A DNA stretch of 64,000 bases from Cupriavidus taiwanensis (GCF_900250075.1 NZ_LT977070.1:434001-498000), one strand, 5' to 3'; positions 35,711 through 44,777 are shown, counted from the first letter of the stretch. The notes: generated from the sequence alone by a model not told the origin. Program-made: numbers and translations.

Positions 35711-36598
35711 ATGCCTTCGCAACAACCCCAGCGCGGCGGCGCCTGGCGCATGGTGGCAGCCATGATGCTGTCGGGCACCATCGGCTGGTTCGTGGTAACC
35801 AGCGGCCAGCCGCCGCTGGATGTGGTGTTCTTCCGCTGCCTGTTCGGTGGCGCCGCGCTGCTGGGCGTGCTGACCTTGCAGCGCGGCTGGGTGCGCATGA
35901 CCCGCGCCCAGGCCGGCTGGCTGGCGCTGGGCGGAATCACGCTGGTGCTCAACTGGCTGGCGCTGTTCTCGGCGTACGCGTACAGCGGCATCGCCATCGC
36001 CACGGTGGTCTACCACACCCAGCCGTTCTTCCTGCTGCTGCTGACGTCGGTGCTGCAGCGCGAGCCGTTCCCGTTCGCGCGGCTGCCATGGCTGCTGCTG
36101 GCCTTTGCCGGCGTCATGCTGATCACCGGGCTGGAGCACGGCGCGGGCGGCGCGTCGATGCTGGCCGGCATTGGCCTGGGACTGCTGGCGGCACTGCTGT
36201 ACGCCGTGACCACGCTGGCCACGCGGCGGCTGCAGGCGATCCCGCCCGGCCAGATCGCCGGCCTGCAGATGGTGCTGGGCGTGCTGATGCTGGCACCGCT
36301 GGCGCATCCGGCGGCGGGCAGCTATGGCGGCGGCACCTGGGCGGCGCTGCTGGCGCTGGGGCTGGTGCACACCGGCGTGATGTACACGCTGCTGTATGGT
36401 GCCTTCCAGCGGCTGTCGGTGGTGTCCATTGCCACGCTGTCGTTCATCTATCCGCTGGTCGCGATCGTCATCGACGTGATGGTGTTCGGCGTAGTGCTGG
36501 GGCCGTTGCAGGTGGCCGGCATGGCGCTGGTGCTGCTCGGGGTGGTTGCCAACCAGCTCGGCTGGGCGCTGCCGTTGCGGCGGCGGGCGCAGGGATGA
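35711..36598 (+). CDS. EamA-family (DMT superfamily) transporter
   Basis: A 295-residue inner-membrane protein with ten predicted helices in two EamA repeats, for example MMLSGTIGWFVVTSG at the start, VVYHTQPFFLLLLTSVLQRE in the first repeat and LLYGAFQRLSVVSIATLSFIYPLVAIVIDV in the second. Family members export amino acids, metabolites or drugs. The ATG at 35711 with GGAG upstream fits the first helix; an in-frame ATG at 35654 would add 19 residues. It is likely controlled by the divergent LysR. Confidence 0.87.
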   Translation: MPSQQPQRGGAWRMVAAMMLSGTIGWFVVTSGQPPLDVVFFRCLFGGAALLGVLTLQRGWVRMTRAQAGWLALGGITLVLNWLALFSAYAYSGIAIATVVYHTQPFFLLLLTSVLQREPFPFARLPWLLLAFAGVMLITGLEHGAGGASMLAGIGLGLLAALLYAVTTLATRRLQAIPPGQIAGLQMVLGVLMLAPLAHPAAGSYGGGTWAALLALGLVHTGVMYTLLYGAFQRLSVVSIATLSFIYPLVAIVIDVMVFGVVLGPLQVAGMALVLLGVVANQLGWALPLRRRAQG

Positions 36599-36670
36599 GG
36601 CCCAGGGCACGGCCAGCGGAAGGCCGCGCTTGACCGGAGCGCTGACTACGGTTAGTGTAGGCAGCTAAGC

Positions 36671-36682
36671 GAACGATCGTTC
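36671..36682 (+). promoter_or_regulatory. Palindrome upstream of the thioesterase gene
   Basis: GAACGATCGTTC is a perfect 12-base palindrome 30 bases before the thioesterase ATG. Sites of the form GAACGNNCGTTC are typical for TetR regulators of acyl-CoA genes. No such regulator is adjacent. Confidence 0.5.
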
Positions 36683-36711
36683 TATTCCAACGAGACCAGC
36701 CTGCTTCCGCC

Positions 36712-37560
36712 ATGTCCACTGCGCCCCAGATCCACGCCGACGCTGCCGCAAGCCAGCTCCATCCCTTCGACGACGCGCTGGCGCTGGCGCCGGCCGGCGA
36801 ACACCGCTTCCAGGGCCGCACCACGCCGGCGTACTGGAACATGATCGGGCCGTTCGGCGGCATCACGGCCGCCACGCTGCTGCAGGCGGCGCTGGACCAT
36901 CCGCAGCGCCTGGGCGAGCCGGTTTCACTGACCGTCAACTTTGCCGGCCCGATCGCCGAGGGCCCGTTCGAGATCGAGGCGCGCCCGGTCCGCACCAATC
37001 GCTCGACCCAGCACTGGACCCTGGAACTGCGCCAGGGCGATGCCGTGACCACCACCGCCACCGCGATGTTCGCGGTGCGGCGCGACACCTGGGCCTGCGA
37101 CGAAGCGGTGATGCCGGACGTGCCGGCCGCCGACGTGCTGCCGACCATGGGCGGGTTTGCGCCGGTGCGCTGGCTCAAGGCTTACGACATGCGGCCGGTG
37201 CGCGGCGCCAAGCCAACCGCGGAGGCCGGTACCGAGCACCCGGACAGCCTGACCCAGTTCTGGCTGCGCGACGCGCCGGCGCGCACGCCGGATTTCGCCG
37301 CGGTGGCGGCCTGGGCCGACAGCTTCTACCCGCGCATCTTCCTCAAGCGCGCGGGCTTCGTGCCGGCCGGCACGGTGTCGATGACCACGTATTTCCATGC
37401 CGACGCGGCCACGCTGGCCGCGCTGGGCGACAGCCATGTGCTCGCCAGCGCGCAGGCGCAGGTGTTCCGGCAAGGCTTTTTCGACCAGCGCGCGCAGCTG
37501 TGGAGCGCCGCGGGCGAGCTGATCGCCACGTCGCACCAGATCGTCTACTACAAGGAATAG
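36712..37560 (+). CDS. Acyl-CoA thioesterase (TesB-like double hot-dog)
   Basis: A 282-residue protein with two hot-dog domains. The first has RTTPAYWNMIGPFGGITAATLLQAAL and VSLTVNFAGPIAEGPFEIEARPVRTNRSTQHWTLELRQGD. The second has AGFVPAGTVSMTTYFHADAATLAALGD and ends ATSHQIVYYKE. These features match the TesB-like thioesterase group that releases fatty acids from CoA. The substrate length is unknown. Confidence 0.85.
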   Translation: MSTAPQIHADAAASQLHPFDDALALAPAGEHRFQGRTTPAYWNMIGPFGGITAATLLQAALDHPQRLGEPVSLTVNFAGPIAEGPFEIEARPVRTNRSTQHWTLELRQGDAVTTTATAMFAVRRDTWACDEAVMPDVPAADVLPTMGGFAPVRWLKAYDMRPVRGAKPTAEAGTEHPDSLTQFWLRDAPARTPDFAAVAAWADSFYPRIFLKRAGFVPAGTVSMTTYFHADAATLAALGDSHVLASAQAQVFRQGFFDQRAQLWSAAGELIATSHQIVYYKE

Positions 37561-37571
37561 GCCCGGCCCGC

Positions 37572-38831
37572 TCAGGCCACCGCTTCGCGCGCCTGAGCCT
37601 CGTAGCGGTGCACGGTGTGGCGCATCGCCCAGAGCAGCATCACGCCGGGCAGCGCCACCGCCACGGTGCCCAGATAGAACGGCGCCCAGCCCCAGGCTTC
37701 GACCATATAGCCCGACGTCGGCCCCACGTAGACCCGGCCCACCGACGCCAGCGCCGACAGCAGCGCATACTGCGTGGCCGAGAACGAGCGGTTGCACAGC
37801 GTCATCAGCAGCGCGACGAAGGCCGCCGTGCCCATGCCGCCGCACAGGTTCTCGACCGCGATGGTGGCGCCCATGGTCCACAGGTGCGGCGGGGTCACCG
37901 CCAGGATCCAGTAACCGAGGTTCGACACCGCCTGCAGCACGCCGAACAGCATCAGCGAGCGGTACAGGCCCAGGCGCACCATCAGCGTGCCGCCGAACAG
38001 CGCGCCGAGGATGGTCGCGGCCAGCCCCAGGGTCTTGTTGACGATGCCGACCTCACCGGCGGAGAAGCCGGCGCCGCGGATCAGGAAGGTTGTCGACAGG
38101 CTGCCGGCGAAGGCGTCGCCGAGCTTGTACAGCACGATCAGCAGCAGCAGCCACCAGGCCCCCGGGCGCGCGAAGAAGTCGCGCAGCGGGCCCACCACCG
38201 CCTCTTCCAGCGAGCGCGGCGCGCGCGCGGGCACGTCGGGCTCCGGCGCCCACAGCAGCGTGACGATGCCCACGCCCATCAGCGCCGCCATCAGCAGGTA
38301 GGTCTGTTGCCAGCCCAGCACGCGATCCGCCAGCCACAGTGCCAGGCCGCCCGAGACCAGCATCGCCAGCCGGTAGCCCAGCACCTTGACCGCCGCGCCG
38401 GCGCCGCGCTCCGCCGGGCGCAGCACGTCGGTGCTGTAGGCGTCGAAGACGATGTCCTGCGAGGCCGACAGGAACGCCACCAGCGTGGCCAGCGCCGCCA
38501 GCATCCACAGCGCCTGCTGCGGCGGGCAGAACGCCATGCCGGCGATGCCCAGCACCAGCCCGACCTGGGTCAGCAGCAGCCAGCCGCGCCGGCGCCCCAT
38601 CAGCGGCGGGGTGTAGCGGTCCATCAGCGGCGCCCACAGGAACTTGAAGATATAGGCTTGGCCCACCAGCGAGAAAAAGCCGATGGTCTTGATGTCCAGC
38701 CCTTCGACCGTCATCCACGCCTGCAAGGTGCCCGAGGTCAGCGCCAGCGGCAGGCCGGAGGCGAAGCCCAGCATCAGCATGGCGCCGATGCGGCGGTTGC
38801 GGAAGATATCGAGATAGGTCTGGAAATTCAT
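37572..38831 (-). CDS. ampG: AmpG-family muropeptide permease
   Basis: A 419-residue, twelve-helix MFS transporter. The N-terminus (GFASGLPLALTSGTLQAWMTVEGLDIKTIGFFSLVGQAYIFKFLWAPLMDRY) is characteristic of AmpG, which imports GlcNAc-anhydro-MurNAc peptides for cell-wall recycling. SASQDIVFDAYSTDVLRPAERGAGAAVKVLGYRLAML is another family marker. It diverges from an M48 peptidase gene by about 100 bases. Confidence 0.9.
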   Translation of the reverse strand: MNFQTYLDIFRNRRIGAMLMLGFASGLPLALTSGTLQAWMTVEGLDIKTIGFFSLVGQAYIFKFLWAPLMDRYTPPLMGRRRGWLLLTQVGLVLGIAGMAFCPPQQALWMLAALATLVAFLSASQDIVFDAYSTDVLRPAERGAGAAVKVLGYRLAMLVSGGLALWLADRVLGWQQTYLLMAALMGVGIVTLLWAPEPDVPARAPRSLEEAVVGPLRDFFARPGAWWLLLLIVLYKLGDAFAGSLSTTFLIRGAGFSAGEVGIVNKTLGLAATILGALFGGTLMVRLGLYRSLMLFGVLQAVSNLGYWILAVTPPHLWTMGATIAVENLCGGMGTAAFVALLMTLCNRSFSATQYALLSALASVGRVYVGPTSGYMVEAWGWAPFYLGTVAVALPGVMLLWAMRHTVHRYEAQAREAVA

Positions 38832-38930
38832 GGGTGGGGCAGCCGTGTGCCGCCCGTGCGGCTGCGCGGGCGCCGTGTATTATTGCACCACCTGTTTGCC
38901 CACTCTCCGATTGCGCCCAAGGAATCGCCC

Positions 38931-39908
38931 ATGCGTCGCCGCCTGCAAGGTGTTCAGCGTCTCTATCGACAGCGTCGACTGCGGCTGGCCCGTGCGCTGG
39001 CGCTGGCCGCGGCCGTGCTGCCGCTCGGCTGGAGCGTGCCGGCGCCGGCGCAGCCGCAGGACGGCAGTGCCGGCGGCATCCGGCTGAATCCGGGCGGCTC
39101 CGCGGTGCGCAACATCGTGCCGGCCGAGGTGATCGAGCAGCAGGCCGTGCAGGAGTACGAGCAGCTCAAGCAGGAGGCCATCGCCAAGCGCGCGCTGGCT
39201 CCCGACAACCATCCGCAGCTGGTGCGCCTGCGTGCCATAGGCAAGCGGCTGCTGCCGCAGACCGCGCGCTGGAACGAGCGCGCGCGGCAATGGCAGTGGG
39301 AGATCAACCTGATCGGCTCGAAGCAGGTCAATGCGTTCTGCATGCCGGGCGGCAAGATAGCGGTCTATACCGGGCTGCTCGACCAGCTCAAGCTGACCGA
39401 TGACGAAGTCGCCATGGTGATGGGGCACGAGATCGCGCACGCGCTGCAGGAGCATGCACGCGAGCGCGCCGCCAAATCCGAGATCACCAACCTCGGCGCC
39501 AACGTGATCTCGCAGCTGTTCGGCTTCGGCAACCTCGGCAATATGGCGCTGGGCACGGGCGCGCACCTGCTGACGCTGCGCTTTTCCCGCTCGGACGAGT
39601 CCGAGGCCGACCTGATCGGCATGGATGTGGCCGCGCGCGCCGGCTACGATCCGCGCGCGGCGGTGTCGCTGTGGCAGAAGATGGGCAAGGTCTCGCAGTC
39701 CGGCGCCGAATTCCTGTCGACCCATCCGTCCGGGCGCAGCCGCATCGCCGACCTGGAAAAGCACTTGCCCGAGGTGCTGCCGCTGTACGCGCGCGCGATC
39801 CACACCACGGTGGACAAGCTGCCGCCCTACCGCCCCAATATGACGGGGCTGGGCGATGCGCCGGTGGATGCCGGCGACGAGGACCGGCAAAAGCCGCTGA
39901 AGCGCTGA
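38931..39908 (+). CDS. Periplasmic M48-family zinc metallopeptidase
   Basis: A 325-residue protein. The basic N-terminus and hydrophobic stretch (ARALALAAAVLPLGWSVPAP) are a signal sequence. The active-site HExxH is MGHEIAHALQEHARERA (His166, Glu167, His170), and the third ligand is the Glu in FSRSDESEADLIGMDVAARAGYDP. SKQVNAFCMPGGKIAVYTGLL and LSTHPSGRSRIADLEKHLP are typical of the HtpX/BepA-like soluble branch. An outer-membrane quality-control role is possible by analogy. AAGGAATCG precedes the ATG. Confidence 0.9.
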   Translation: MRRRLQGVQRLYRQRRLRLARALALAAAVLPLGWSVPAPAQPQDGSAGGIRLNPGGSAVRNIVPAEVIEQQAVQEYEQLKQEAIAKRALAPDNHPQLVRLRAIGKRLLPQTARWNERARQWQWEINLIGSKQVNAFCMPGGKIAVYTGLLDQLKLTDDEVAMVMGHEIAHALQEHARERAAKSEITNLGANVISQLFGFGNLGNMALGTGAHLLTLRFSRSDESEADLIGMDVAARAGYDPRAAVSLWQKMGKVSQSGAEFLSTHPSGRSRIADLEKHLPEVLPLYARAIHTTVDKLPPYRPNMTGLGDAPVDAGDEDRQKPLKR

Positions 39909-40002
39909 ACGGCGTTGCGGCCCGCCGCGCCGCATTCCGCACAGCGCCTTGATGGCCTGAAGCCGGCGCCGGGAACAATGCGACAACCGCAGGGGGGCCC
40001 GC

Positions 40003-42072
40003 ATGAGCCTGAACCGCATGAGCCCGTCGGAACGGCGGGCCGCGTATCTGCTGATCTTCGCCGGCTGCGAGGCCGAGCCCGACCGCTTCACCAGCGACCT
40101 GCCGGTCAGCTCCGAAGTCTGGTTGCTGTATGCGTCCGGCGAATCGTTCGAGGTGCCGCGCGGCCTGCTGCTGACCCCGCACCACGGCGCCGGCATCGCC
40201 GCGCTGCGTGCCGCGGTGCTGCGGCGCCTGCCCGCGCTGGCCGGGCCGGCAGCGGACCAAGCCGGCCCGCGCTTCCTTGCCGCCAATGAATCCCATCTGC
40301 TGGCGCAGATCGATTTCTTCGACATGCTGCGCCTGCTGCCGCTGACCGCCTGGTGGCAGCGCGAAGTGCGCGCGCCGATGGCCGGCATCAGGTGGACGCC
40401 CGCCGCGCGCCGCGCGCTGGCGCTGAGCCTGACCGGCGATGCGCTGGTGCGCTGGCTGGGCGAGTCGGTGCTGGCCCATGTCGGCAGCGAGGCGGCGCTG
40501 GCGCGCTTCAAGGACATCGGCTACACCGCGGCGCGTACCCGCTTCGGCGGTCTCGCCGCGCCGGCCGGGCAAGCGCTGGGGCGGCTGGTCAATGTGGCCG
40601 CGCAGTACGTCGCGCTGACGCTGCTGGGGCTGCGCGACGACAGCTTCCCGCCCGGGGGCCTGACGCGGCGCGTCACCCAGGCCAGCCGCCAGGTGCTGGA
40701 GACGCTGTGGGAGTGCCTGCGGGAGGACCATGTGGAAGGGCCAGCCACGCCGACAGCCGGCATGGCCGCCGGAGACGTCGCCGCTGCCGCCGCCATCTCG
40801 CCGCTATGGCGCATCTCGGCCAACCGGCCGGCCGAGCACGCCGTGTTCGCCTCGCGCAAGACCGTCAAGGCCGATGCGGCCATCCGCGTGTTCGATACCG
40901 GCGGGCAGGGCGTGCGCTGGGCCGTGATCGATTCCGGCATCGACGCGCGCCATCCGGCCTTCTTCGATCCGCTCAAGCTCGACGGGCCGCTGCCGGTGCG
41001 CGACGGGCTGATCGCGCCGCGCCTGTCGCGCGTGGTCAGGACGCTGGATTTCACGCGCCTGTCGGCGATCACCAGCGGCCGCCTGCCGCCCATGCCCAAG
41101 GGCAAGCGCGGACCCGGCGAGGCGGAACTGCGGCAGCGCATCGCCGCGATTGCCGAGGACCTGGCGCATGGCCGCATCATCGACTGGTCGGTGATCGAGC
41201 CCCTGCTTGAAATCAGCCACGATGACCCGGCGCAGTACGTTGCGCCGGGCGGCAGCCACGGCACGCATGTGGCGGGCATCATCGGCGCCGGCTGGCCGTC
41301 GTCGACCTACCTGGCGCGGCCAGACCCCATGCCGCTGCCGCCAGAGCTGATGGAGGCCGGCGATGTCAGCGGCATCTGCCCGCGCATCGAACTGCTCGAC
41401 CTGCGCATTTTCGATGCGCAGGGCAGGGGCGACGAGTTCGGCATCCTGGGCGCGCTGCAGTATGTGCGCTGGCTCAACCAGAGCCGCGACCGGCAGTCGG
41501 TGCATGGCATCAACTTGAGCGTGGCGTTGCGCCACGACGTGCGCAGCTACGCCTGCGGCAGCACCCCGGTGTGCGTCGAGTGCGACCGCCTGGTGGCCAG
41601 CGGGGTGGTCGTGGTGGCCGCGGCCGGCAACTATGGCTACGACGAGGCCTTCGCCGCCGAGCACATGGGCGCCGGCTTCCGCGGCCAGACCATTACCGAT
41701 CCCGGCAACGCACGGGCCGTGATCACGGTGGGCGCGACCCACCGCACCGATCCCTACCGCTTCGGCATTTCCTACTTTTCCAGCCATGGCCCCACCGGCG
41801 ATGGCCGCATCAAGCCCGACCTGGTCGCGCCGGGGGAGAAGATCACCTCGACCGTGCCCGGCGGCACGCTGGCGTCGATGGATGGCACCAGCATGGCGGC
41901 ACCCCATGTGTCCGGGGTCGCGGCGCTGCTGCTGTCGCGCAACAATGAACTGATGGGCCAGCCCGAGACCGTCAAGAGCATCCTGTGCGCCGCCGCCACG
42001 GACCTGGGGCGCGAGCGCGCCTTCCAGGGCGCCGGGCTGGTCGACGCGCTGCGCGCGCTGCAGCGGGTGTAG
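40003..42072 (+). CDS. Subtilisin-like S8 serine protease with large N-terminal domain
   Basis: A 689-residue protease without signal peptide, so apparently cytosolic. The triad is Asp310 in WAVIDSGIDARHP, His419 in GGSHGTHVAGIIGAG and Ser630 in MDGTSMAAPHVSGVAALLLS; VVVAAAGNYGYDE supplies the oxyanion Asn. The first 300 residues are an uncharacterised, partly helical domain, and about 85 extra residues lie between the Asp and His motifs. VCVECDRL places a Cys pair after the His motif. Substrate and role are unknown. It is a single gene ending at a bidirectional terminator. Confidence 0.87.
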   Translation: MSLNRMSPSERRAAYLLIFAGCEAEPDRFTSDLPVSSEVWLLYASGESFEVPRGLLLTPHHGAGIAALRAAVLRRLPALAGPAADQAGPRFLAANESHLLAQIDFFDMLRLLPLTAWWQREVRAPMAGIRWTPAARRALALSLTGDALVRWLGESVLAHVGSEAALARFKDIGYTAARTRFGGLAAPAGQALGRLVNVAAQYVALTLLGLRDDSFPPGGLTRRVTQASRQVLETLWECLREDHVEGPATPTAGMAAGDVAAAAAISPLWRISANRPAEHAVFASRKTVKADAAIRVFDTGGQGVRWAVIDSGIDARHPAFFDPLKLDGPLPVRDGLIAPRLSRVVRTLDFTRLSAITSGRLPPMPKGKRGPGEAELRQRIAAIAEDLAHGRIIDWSVIEPLLEISHDDPAQYVAPGGSHGTHVAGIIGAGWPSSTYLARPDPMPLPPELMEAGDVSGICPRIELLDLRIFDAQGRGDEFGILGALQYVRWLNQSRDRQSVHGINLSVALRHDVRSYACGSTPVCVECDRLVASGVVVVAAAGNYGYDEAFAAEHMGAGFRGQTITDPGNARAVITVGATHRTDPYRFGISYFSSHGPTGDGRIKPDLVAPGEKITSTVPGGTLASMDGTSMAAPHVSGVAALLLSRNNELMGQPETVKSILCAAATDLGRERAFQGAGLVDALRALQRV

Positions 42073-42094
42073 CCCGACGCCGCGGCGGGCAACA

Positions 42095-42119
42095 AAAAAG
42101 CCGGCAGTGCCGGCTTTTT
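42095..42119. terminator. Bidirectional terminator between the S8 protease gene and argC
   Basis: AAAAAGCCGGCA-G-TGCCGGCTTTTT is a perfect inverted repeat with U-runs on both strands, placed between the converging stops at 42072 and 42141. Confidence 0.92.
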
Positions 42120-42140
42120 GATGTGCGGGAATGGCTGGCC

Positions 42141-43088
42141 TCAGGCGCGCAGTCCGCTGGCCTCGTCGGCGCCCACATGCACGTTCATGCATTGCACCGC
42201 GGCGCCGGCCGCGCCCTTGCCCAGGTTGTCCAGGCGCGCCACCAGGTTCAGGCGCTCGGCATTGCCGAACACGAACAGGTCGACGCGGTTGGTGTCGTTG
42301 TTGGCCTGCACGTCGAAGAAACCGCCGTCGAGGTTGTCGGCGCTGTTGTACGGCATCACGCGCACGAACTGCTCGCCTTCATAGTGCTGGCGATAGATCT
42401 CGACGATCTGCTCGGGGCTGACCTTGCGCGCCAGCCGCTCGGCAAACACCGGCACCGTCACCGCCAGGCCCTTCAGGAAGTTGCCGACGATGGGGTTGAA
42501 GATCGGCGCCTGGGCCAGGCCGGCCTGCACGCGCATTTCCGGCAGGTGCTTGTGCTCCAGGCCGAGCGCGTAGGGACGCGGGCTGTTCAGCTTCGGGTTA
42601 CCGCCGGCTTCGAACTCGGCAATCATCGACTTGCCGCCGCCGCTGTAGCCGGTCAGCGAGAACGCCGACAGCGGGTAGTCGGCCGGCAGCACGCCGGCAT
42701 CCACCAGCGGGCGCACCGCCAGCACGAAGGCGCTGGCGTGGCAGCCCGGCACCGCGATGCGCTTGCTCGCGCGGATCTTGTCGCGCTGGCCGCGCGCCAG
42801 TTCGGGCAGGCCGTAGGCCCAGTTGTCGGCGGTGCGGAACGCGGTGCTGGCGTCGATCACGCAGGTGTTGGGGTTGGTTACCAGCGACACCGCCTCGCGC
42901 GAGGCCACGTCGGGCAGGCACAGGAAGGCGACGTCGGCGGCGTTCAGGAAGCGTGCTCGTTCGGCCGGGTCCTTGCGCTTGTCTTCGGCAATGCGCAGCA
43001 GTTCCACGTCGGCACGACCGGAAAGATAGTCAAGCAGCCGGAGACCGGTGGTGCCTTCCTGACCATCGACGAACACTTTGAAAACCAT
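42141..43088 (-). CDS. argC: N-acetyl-gamma-glutamyl-phosphate reductase (type 2)
   Basis: ArgC reduces N-acetylglutamyl phosphate with NADPH, the step after ArgB. The 315-residue protein has [19 protein letters not shown] at the start, [15 protein letters not shown] near 75, the active-site Cys in [14 protein letters not shown] near 120 and [12 protein letters not shown] near 155. The length and motif spacing fit the short type 2 enzymes. The ATG at 43088 begins the conserved segment; 27 in-frame codons upstream are not conserved. A possible -10 TACAAT lies at 43173-43168. Confidence 0.93.
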   Translation of the reverse strand: MVFKVFVDGQEGTTGLRLLDYLSGRADVELLRIAEDKRKDPAERARFLNAADVAFLCLPDVASREAVSLVTNPNTCVIDASTAFRTADNWAYGLPELARGQRDKIRASKRIAVPGCHASAFVLAVRPLVDAGVLPADYPLSAFSLTGYSGGGKSMIAEFEAGGNPKLNSPRPYALGLEHKHLPEMRVQAGLAQAPIFNPIVGNFLKGLAVTVPVFAERLARKVSPEQIVEIYRQHYEGEQFVRVMPYNSADNLDGGFFDVQANNDTNRVDLFVFGNAERLNLVARLDNLGKGAAGAAVQCMNVHVGADEASGLRA

Positions 43089-43251
43089 GGCTGACTCACT
43101 CAATGAAGTGCGGGGGAATGCTTTGGATATGAGAAATCTCCCCTGCCGGGCGCTGTGGGGAACCTGCATTGTAGCGGGGATGGGGGCCGATCGCAGGGGT
43201 TTGTACGGATTGGAATTATTGCGATTGGCACAGTTCAGAACTTGCTGGCGT

Positions 43252-43266
43252 TAACCAAATGGGTTA
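43252..43266 (+). promoter_or_regulatory. MqsA-type operator before mqsR
   Basis: TAACC-AAATG-GGTTA has the same arms and five-base spacer as the palindrome bound by MqsA before E. coli mqsRA. It ends six bases before the mqsR ATG, so it should mediate autorepression by the antitoxin. Confidence 0.75.
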
Positions 43267-43272
43267 GTTTGC

Positions 43273-43567
43273 ATGGAGAAGGGAACAGCGCATTACAGCC
43301 TGGCGGAAGTGCGTGCACTTCTCGAGGCGGGACGAATGAGGCTGACTCGTACTGCTTACGATGGAGCGAACCAGATGGGGCTGAATAAGCGAAGTGTGCG
43401 TGACATACTTCTGCAACTTGCCCCCCGGGACTTTTACAAGAGCATGAGCCTATGAGGATCACACGGTGTGGCAGGACGTCTATCGGCCTATCACACCGAA
43501 TGGCGCCTTGTATGTGAAGCTCATAGTCACCGATGGCGTTTTGGTCGTTTCATTCAAATTCAGGTAG
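43273..43567 (+). pseudogene. mqsR: MqsR-type mRNA interferase toxin, frameshifted
   Basis: The first frame (43273-43455) encodes 60 residues, MEKGTAHYSLAEVRALLEAG onward to PRDFYKSMSL, then stops at TGA. The rest of MqsR continues in the +1 frame from 43451: YEDHTVWQDVYRPITPNGAL, then YVKL...VVSFKFR and TAG at 43565-43567. The joined length (97-98) equals E. coli MqsR. All catalytic-type residues survive: Lys56 before the break, and Gln, Tyr and Lys in WQDVY, LYVKL and SFKFR after it. MqsR cleaves mRNA at GCU. The break lies in AGCCTATGAG. It may be a recent mutation, a sequencing error, or a programmed shift. Confidence 0.8.
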
Positions 43568-43593
43568 TTCGCAGAGCAAGGAGGAACGGTCAG

Positions 43594-43992
43594 ATGAAGT
43601 GCCCGGAATGTGGCGGCGCCGAACTCGTGGATGGACTGCGAGACGTGCCCTATACATATCGTGGCGAGACCACGGTAATTCGCGATGTCAGGGGGGATTG
43701 GTGCCCGAGGTGCGGAGAAGGAGTCATGCCCATGCATGACGATTCACTGGGCGAAGCGATGCTCGCCTTTAACAAGCAAGTCAACGCCAAATACCTGGAC
43801 CCCACCTTCATCACTGAGGTTCGCAAAAAGCTCCGCCTTGATCAGCGCGAGGCAGCCGAAATATTTGGCGGGGGCGTCAATGCATTTTCTCGGTATGAGA
43901 CGGGGCGAACCATGCCGCCGCTGGCGCTGATCAAGCTGCTGAAAGTGCTGGACCGCCACCCCGAACTGCTAGCGGAAGTCCGGGCGGCCTGA
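43594..43992 (+). CDS. mqsA: MqsA antitoxin
   Basis: A 132-residue antitoxin and repressor. The N-terminal zinc domain has MKCPECGGAELVDG and DWCPRCGEGVM, two CxxC pairs as in E. coli MqsA. The C-terminal Xre-type helix-turn-helix has VRKKLRLDQREAAEIFGGGVNAFSRYETGRTMPPLALIKLLKVLDRHPELL, extremely close to the E. coli protein. AAGGAGG eight bases before the ATG gives strong translation. It is intact although its toxin is broken. GC content is clearly lower than in neighbours, suggesting horizontal gain. Confidence 0.93.
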   Translation: MKCPECGGAELVDGLRDVPYTYRGETTVIRDVRGDWCPRCGEGVMPMHDDSLGEAMLAFNKQVNAKYLDPTFITEVRKKLRLDQREAAEIFGGGVNAFSRYETGRTMPPLALIKLLKVLDRHPELLAEVRAA

Positions 43993-44000
43993 AGCTATGG

Positions 44001-44777
44001 TCAGAGCGGAAAGTTATAGTCGATCGACAGCGGCGCGTGGTCGCTGAACTTCTCGTCCTTGTAGATCGAGCACAGCTGCGCCGTGTCCGCGATCTTCGGC
44101 GTGGCGAGGTGGTAGTCGATGCGCCAGCCCACGTTCTTCGCGTACGCCTGGCCACGGTTGCTCCACCAGGTGTACTGGTCCGGGCGCGGGTCCAGCTTGC
44201 GGAACACGTCGACATAGCCGTGCACGTCGAACAGCTCGCCGATCCAGGCTCGTTCCTCCGGCAGGAACCCTGAATTCTTCAGGTTGCCCTTCCAGTTCTT
44301 GATGTCGATTTCCTTGTGCGCGATGTTGACGTCGCCGCACAGCACGATTTCGCGGCCGCTCGCCTTCAGTTGCAGCAGGTGCGGCAGGAACGCTTCCATG
44401 AAGCGGAACTTGGCCAGCTGGCGTTCCTCGCCGCTCGAGCCGGACGGCACGTACACCGAAATCACCGCCAGATGCGGATACTGCACTTCCACATAGCGGC
44501 CCTCGCTGTCGAATTCGGTGTTGCCGAAGCCGGTGATGACCCGCTCGGGCTTGTGGCGCGTATAGAGGCCGACGCCGCTATAGCCCTTCTTCTCGGCGTA
44601 ATGGAAAAAGCCGTGGTAACCGTGTGGCGTCAGGAACGCTTCCGTCATGTCGGCGGCCTGCGCCTTCAGTTCCTGCACACAGACCATGTCTGCGTCCTGC
44701 TTGCCCATCCAGTCGAAAAAGCCCTTCTTCGACGCGGAGCGGATGCCGTTGAGGTTGGCGCTGATAATCCGTAACAT
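44001..44777 (-). CDS. xth: Exodeoxyribonuclease III family AP endonuclease
   Basis: Exonuclease III nicks abasic DNA and removes 3' blocks in base-excision repair. The 258-residue protein has MLRIISANLNGIRSASKKGF, the Glu in VCVQELKAQ, GYSGVGLYTRH, LCGDVNIAHKEIDIKN, and the C-terminal WRIDYHLATP and FSDHAPLSIDY motifs with the catalytic Asp-His. The start at 44777 diverges from pyrE by only 27 bases. Confidence 0.95.
   Translation of the reverse strand: MLRIISANLNGIRSASKKGFFDWMGKQDADMVCVQELKAQAADMTEAFLTPHGYHGFFHYAEKKGYSGVGLYTRHKPERVITGFGNTEFDSEGRYVEVQYPHLAVISVYVPSGSSGEERQLAKFRFMEAFLPHLLQLKASGREIVLCGDVNIAHKEIDIKNWKGNLKNSGFLPEERAWIGELFDVHGYVDVFRKLDPRPDQYTWWSNRGQAYAKNVGWRIDYHLATPKIADTAQLCSIYKDEKFSDHAPLSIDYNFPL

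Noticed and set aside
43468..43593. A longer MqsA starting at 43468
   Set aside because: The 42 extra residues come from reading the MqsR tail region out of frame; MqsA homologues start at MKCPEC with AAGGAGG upstream.
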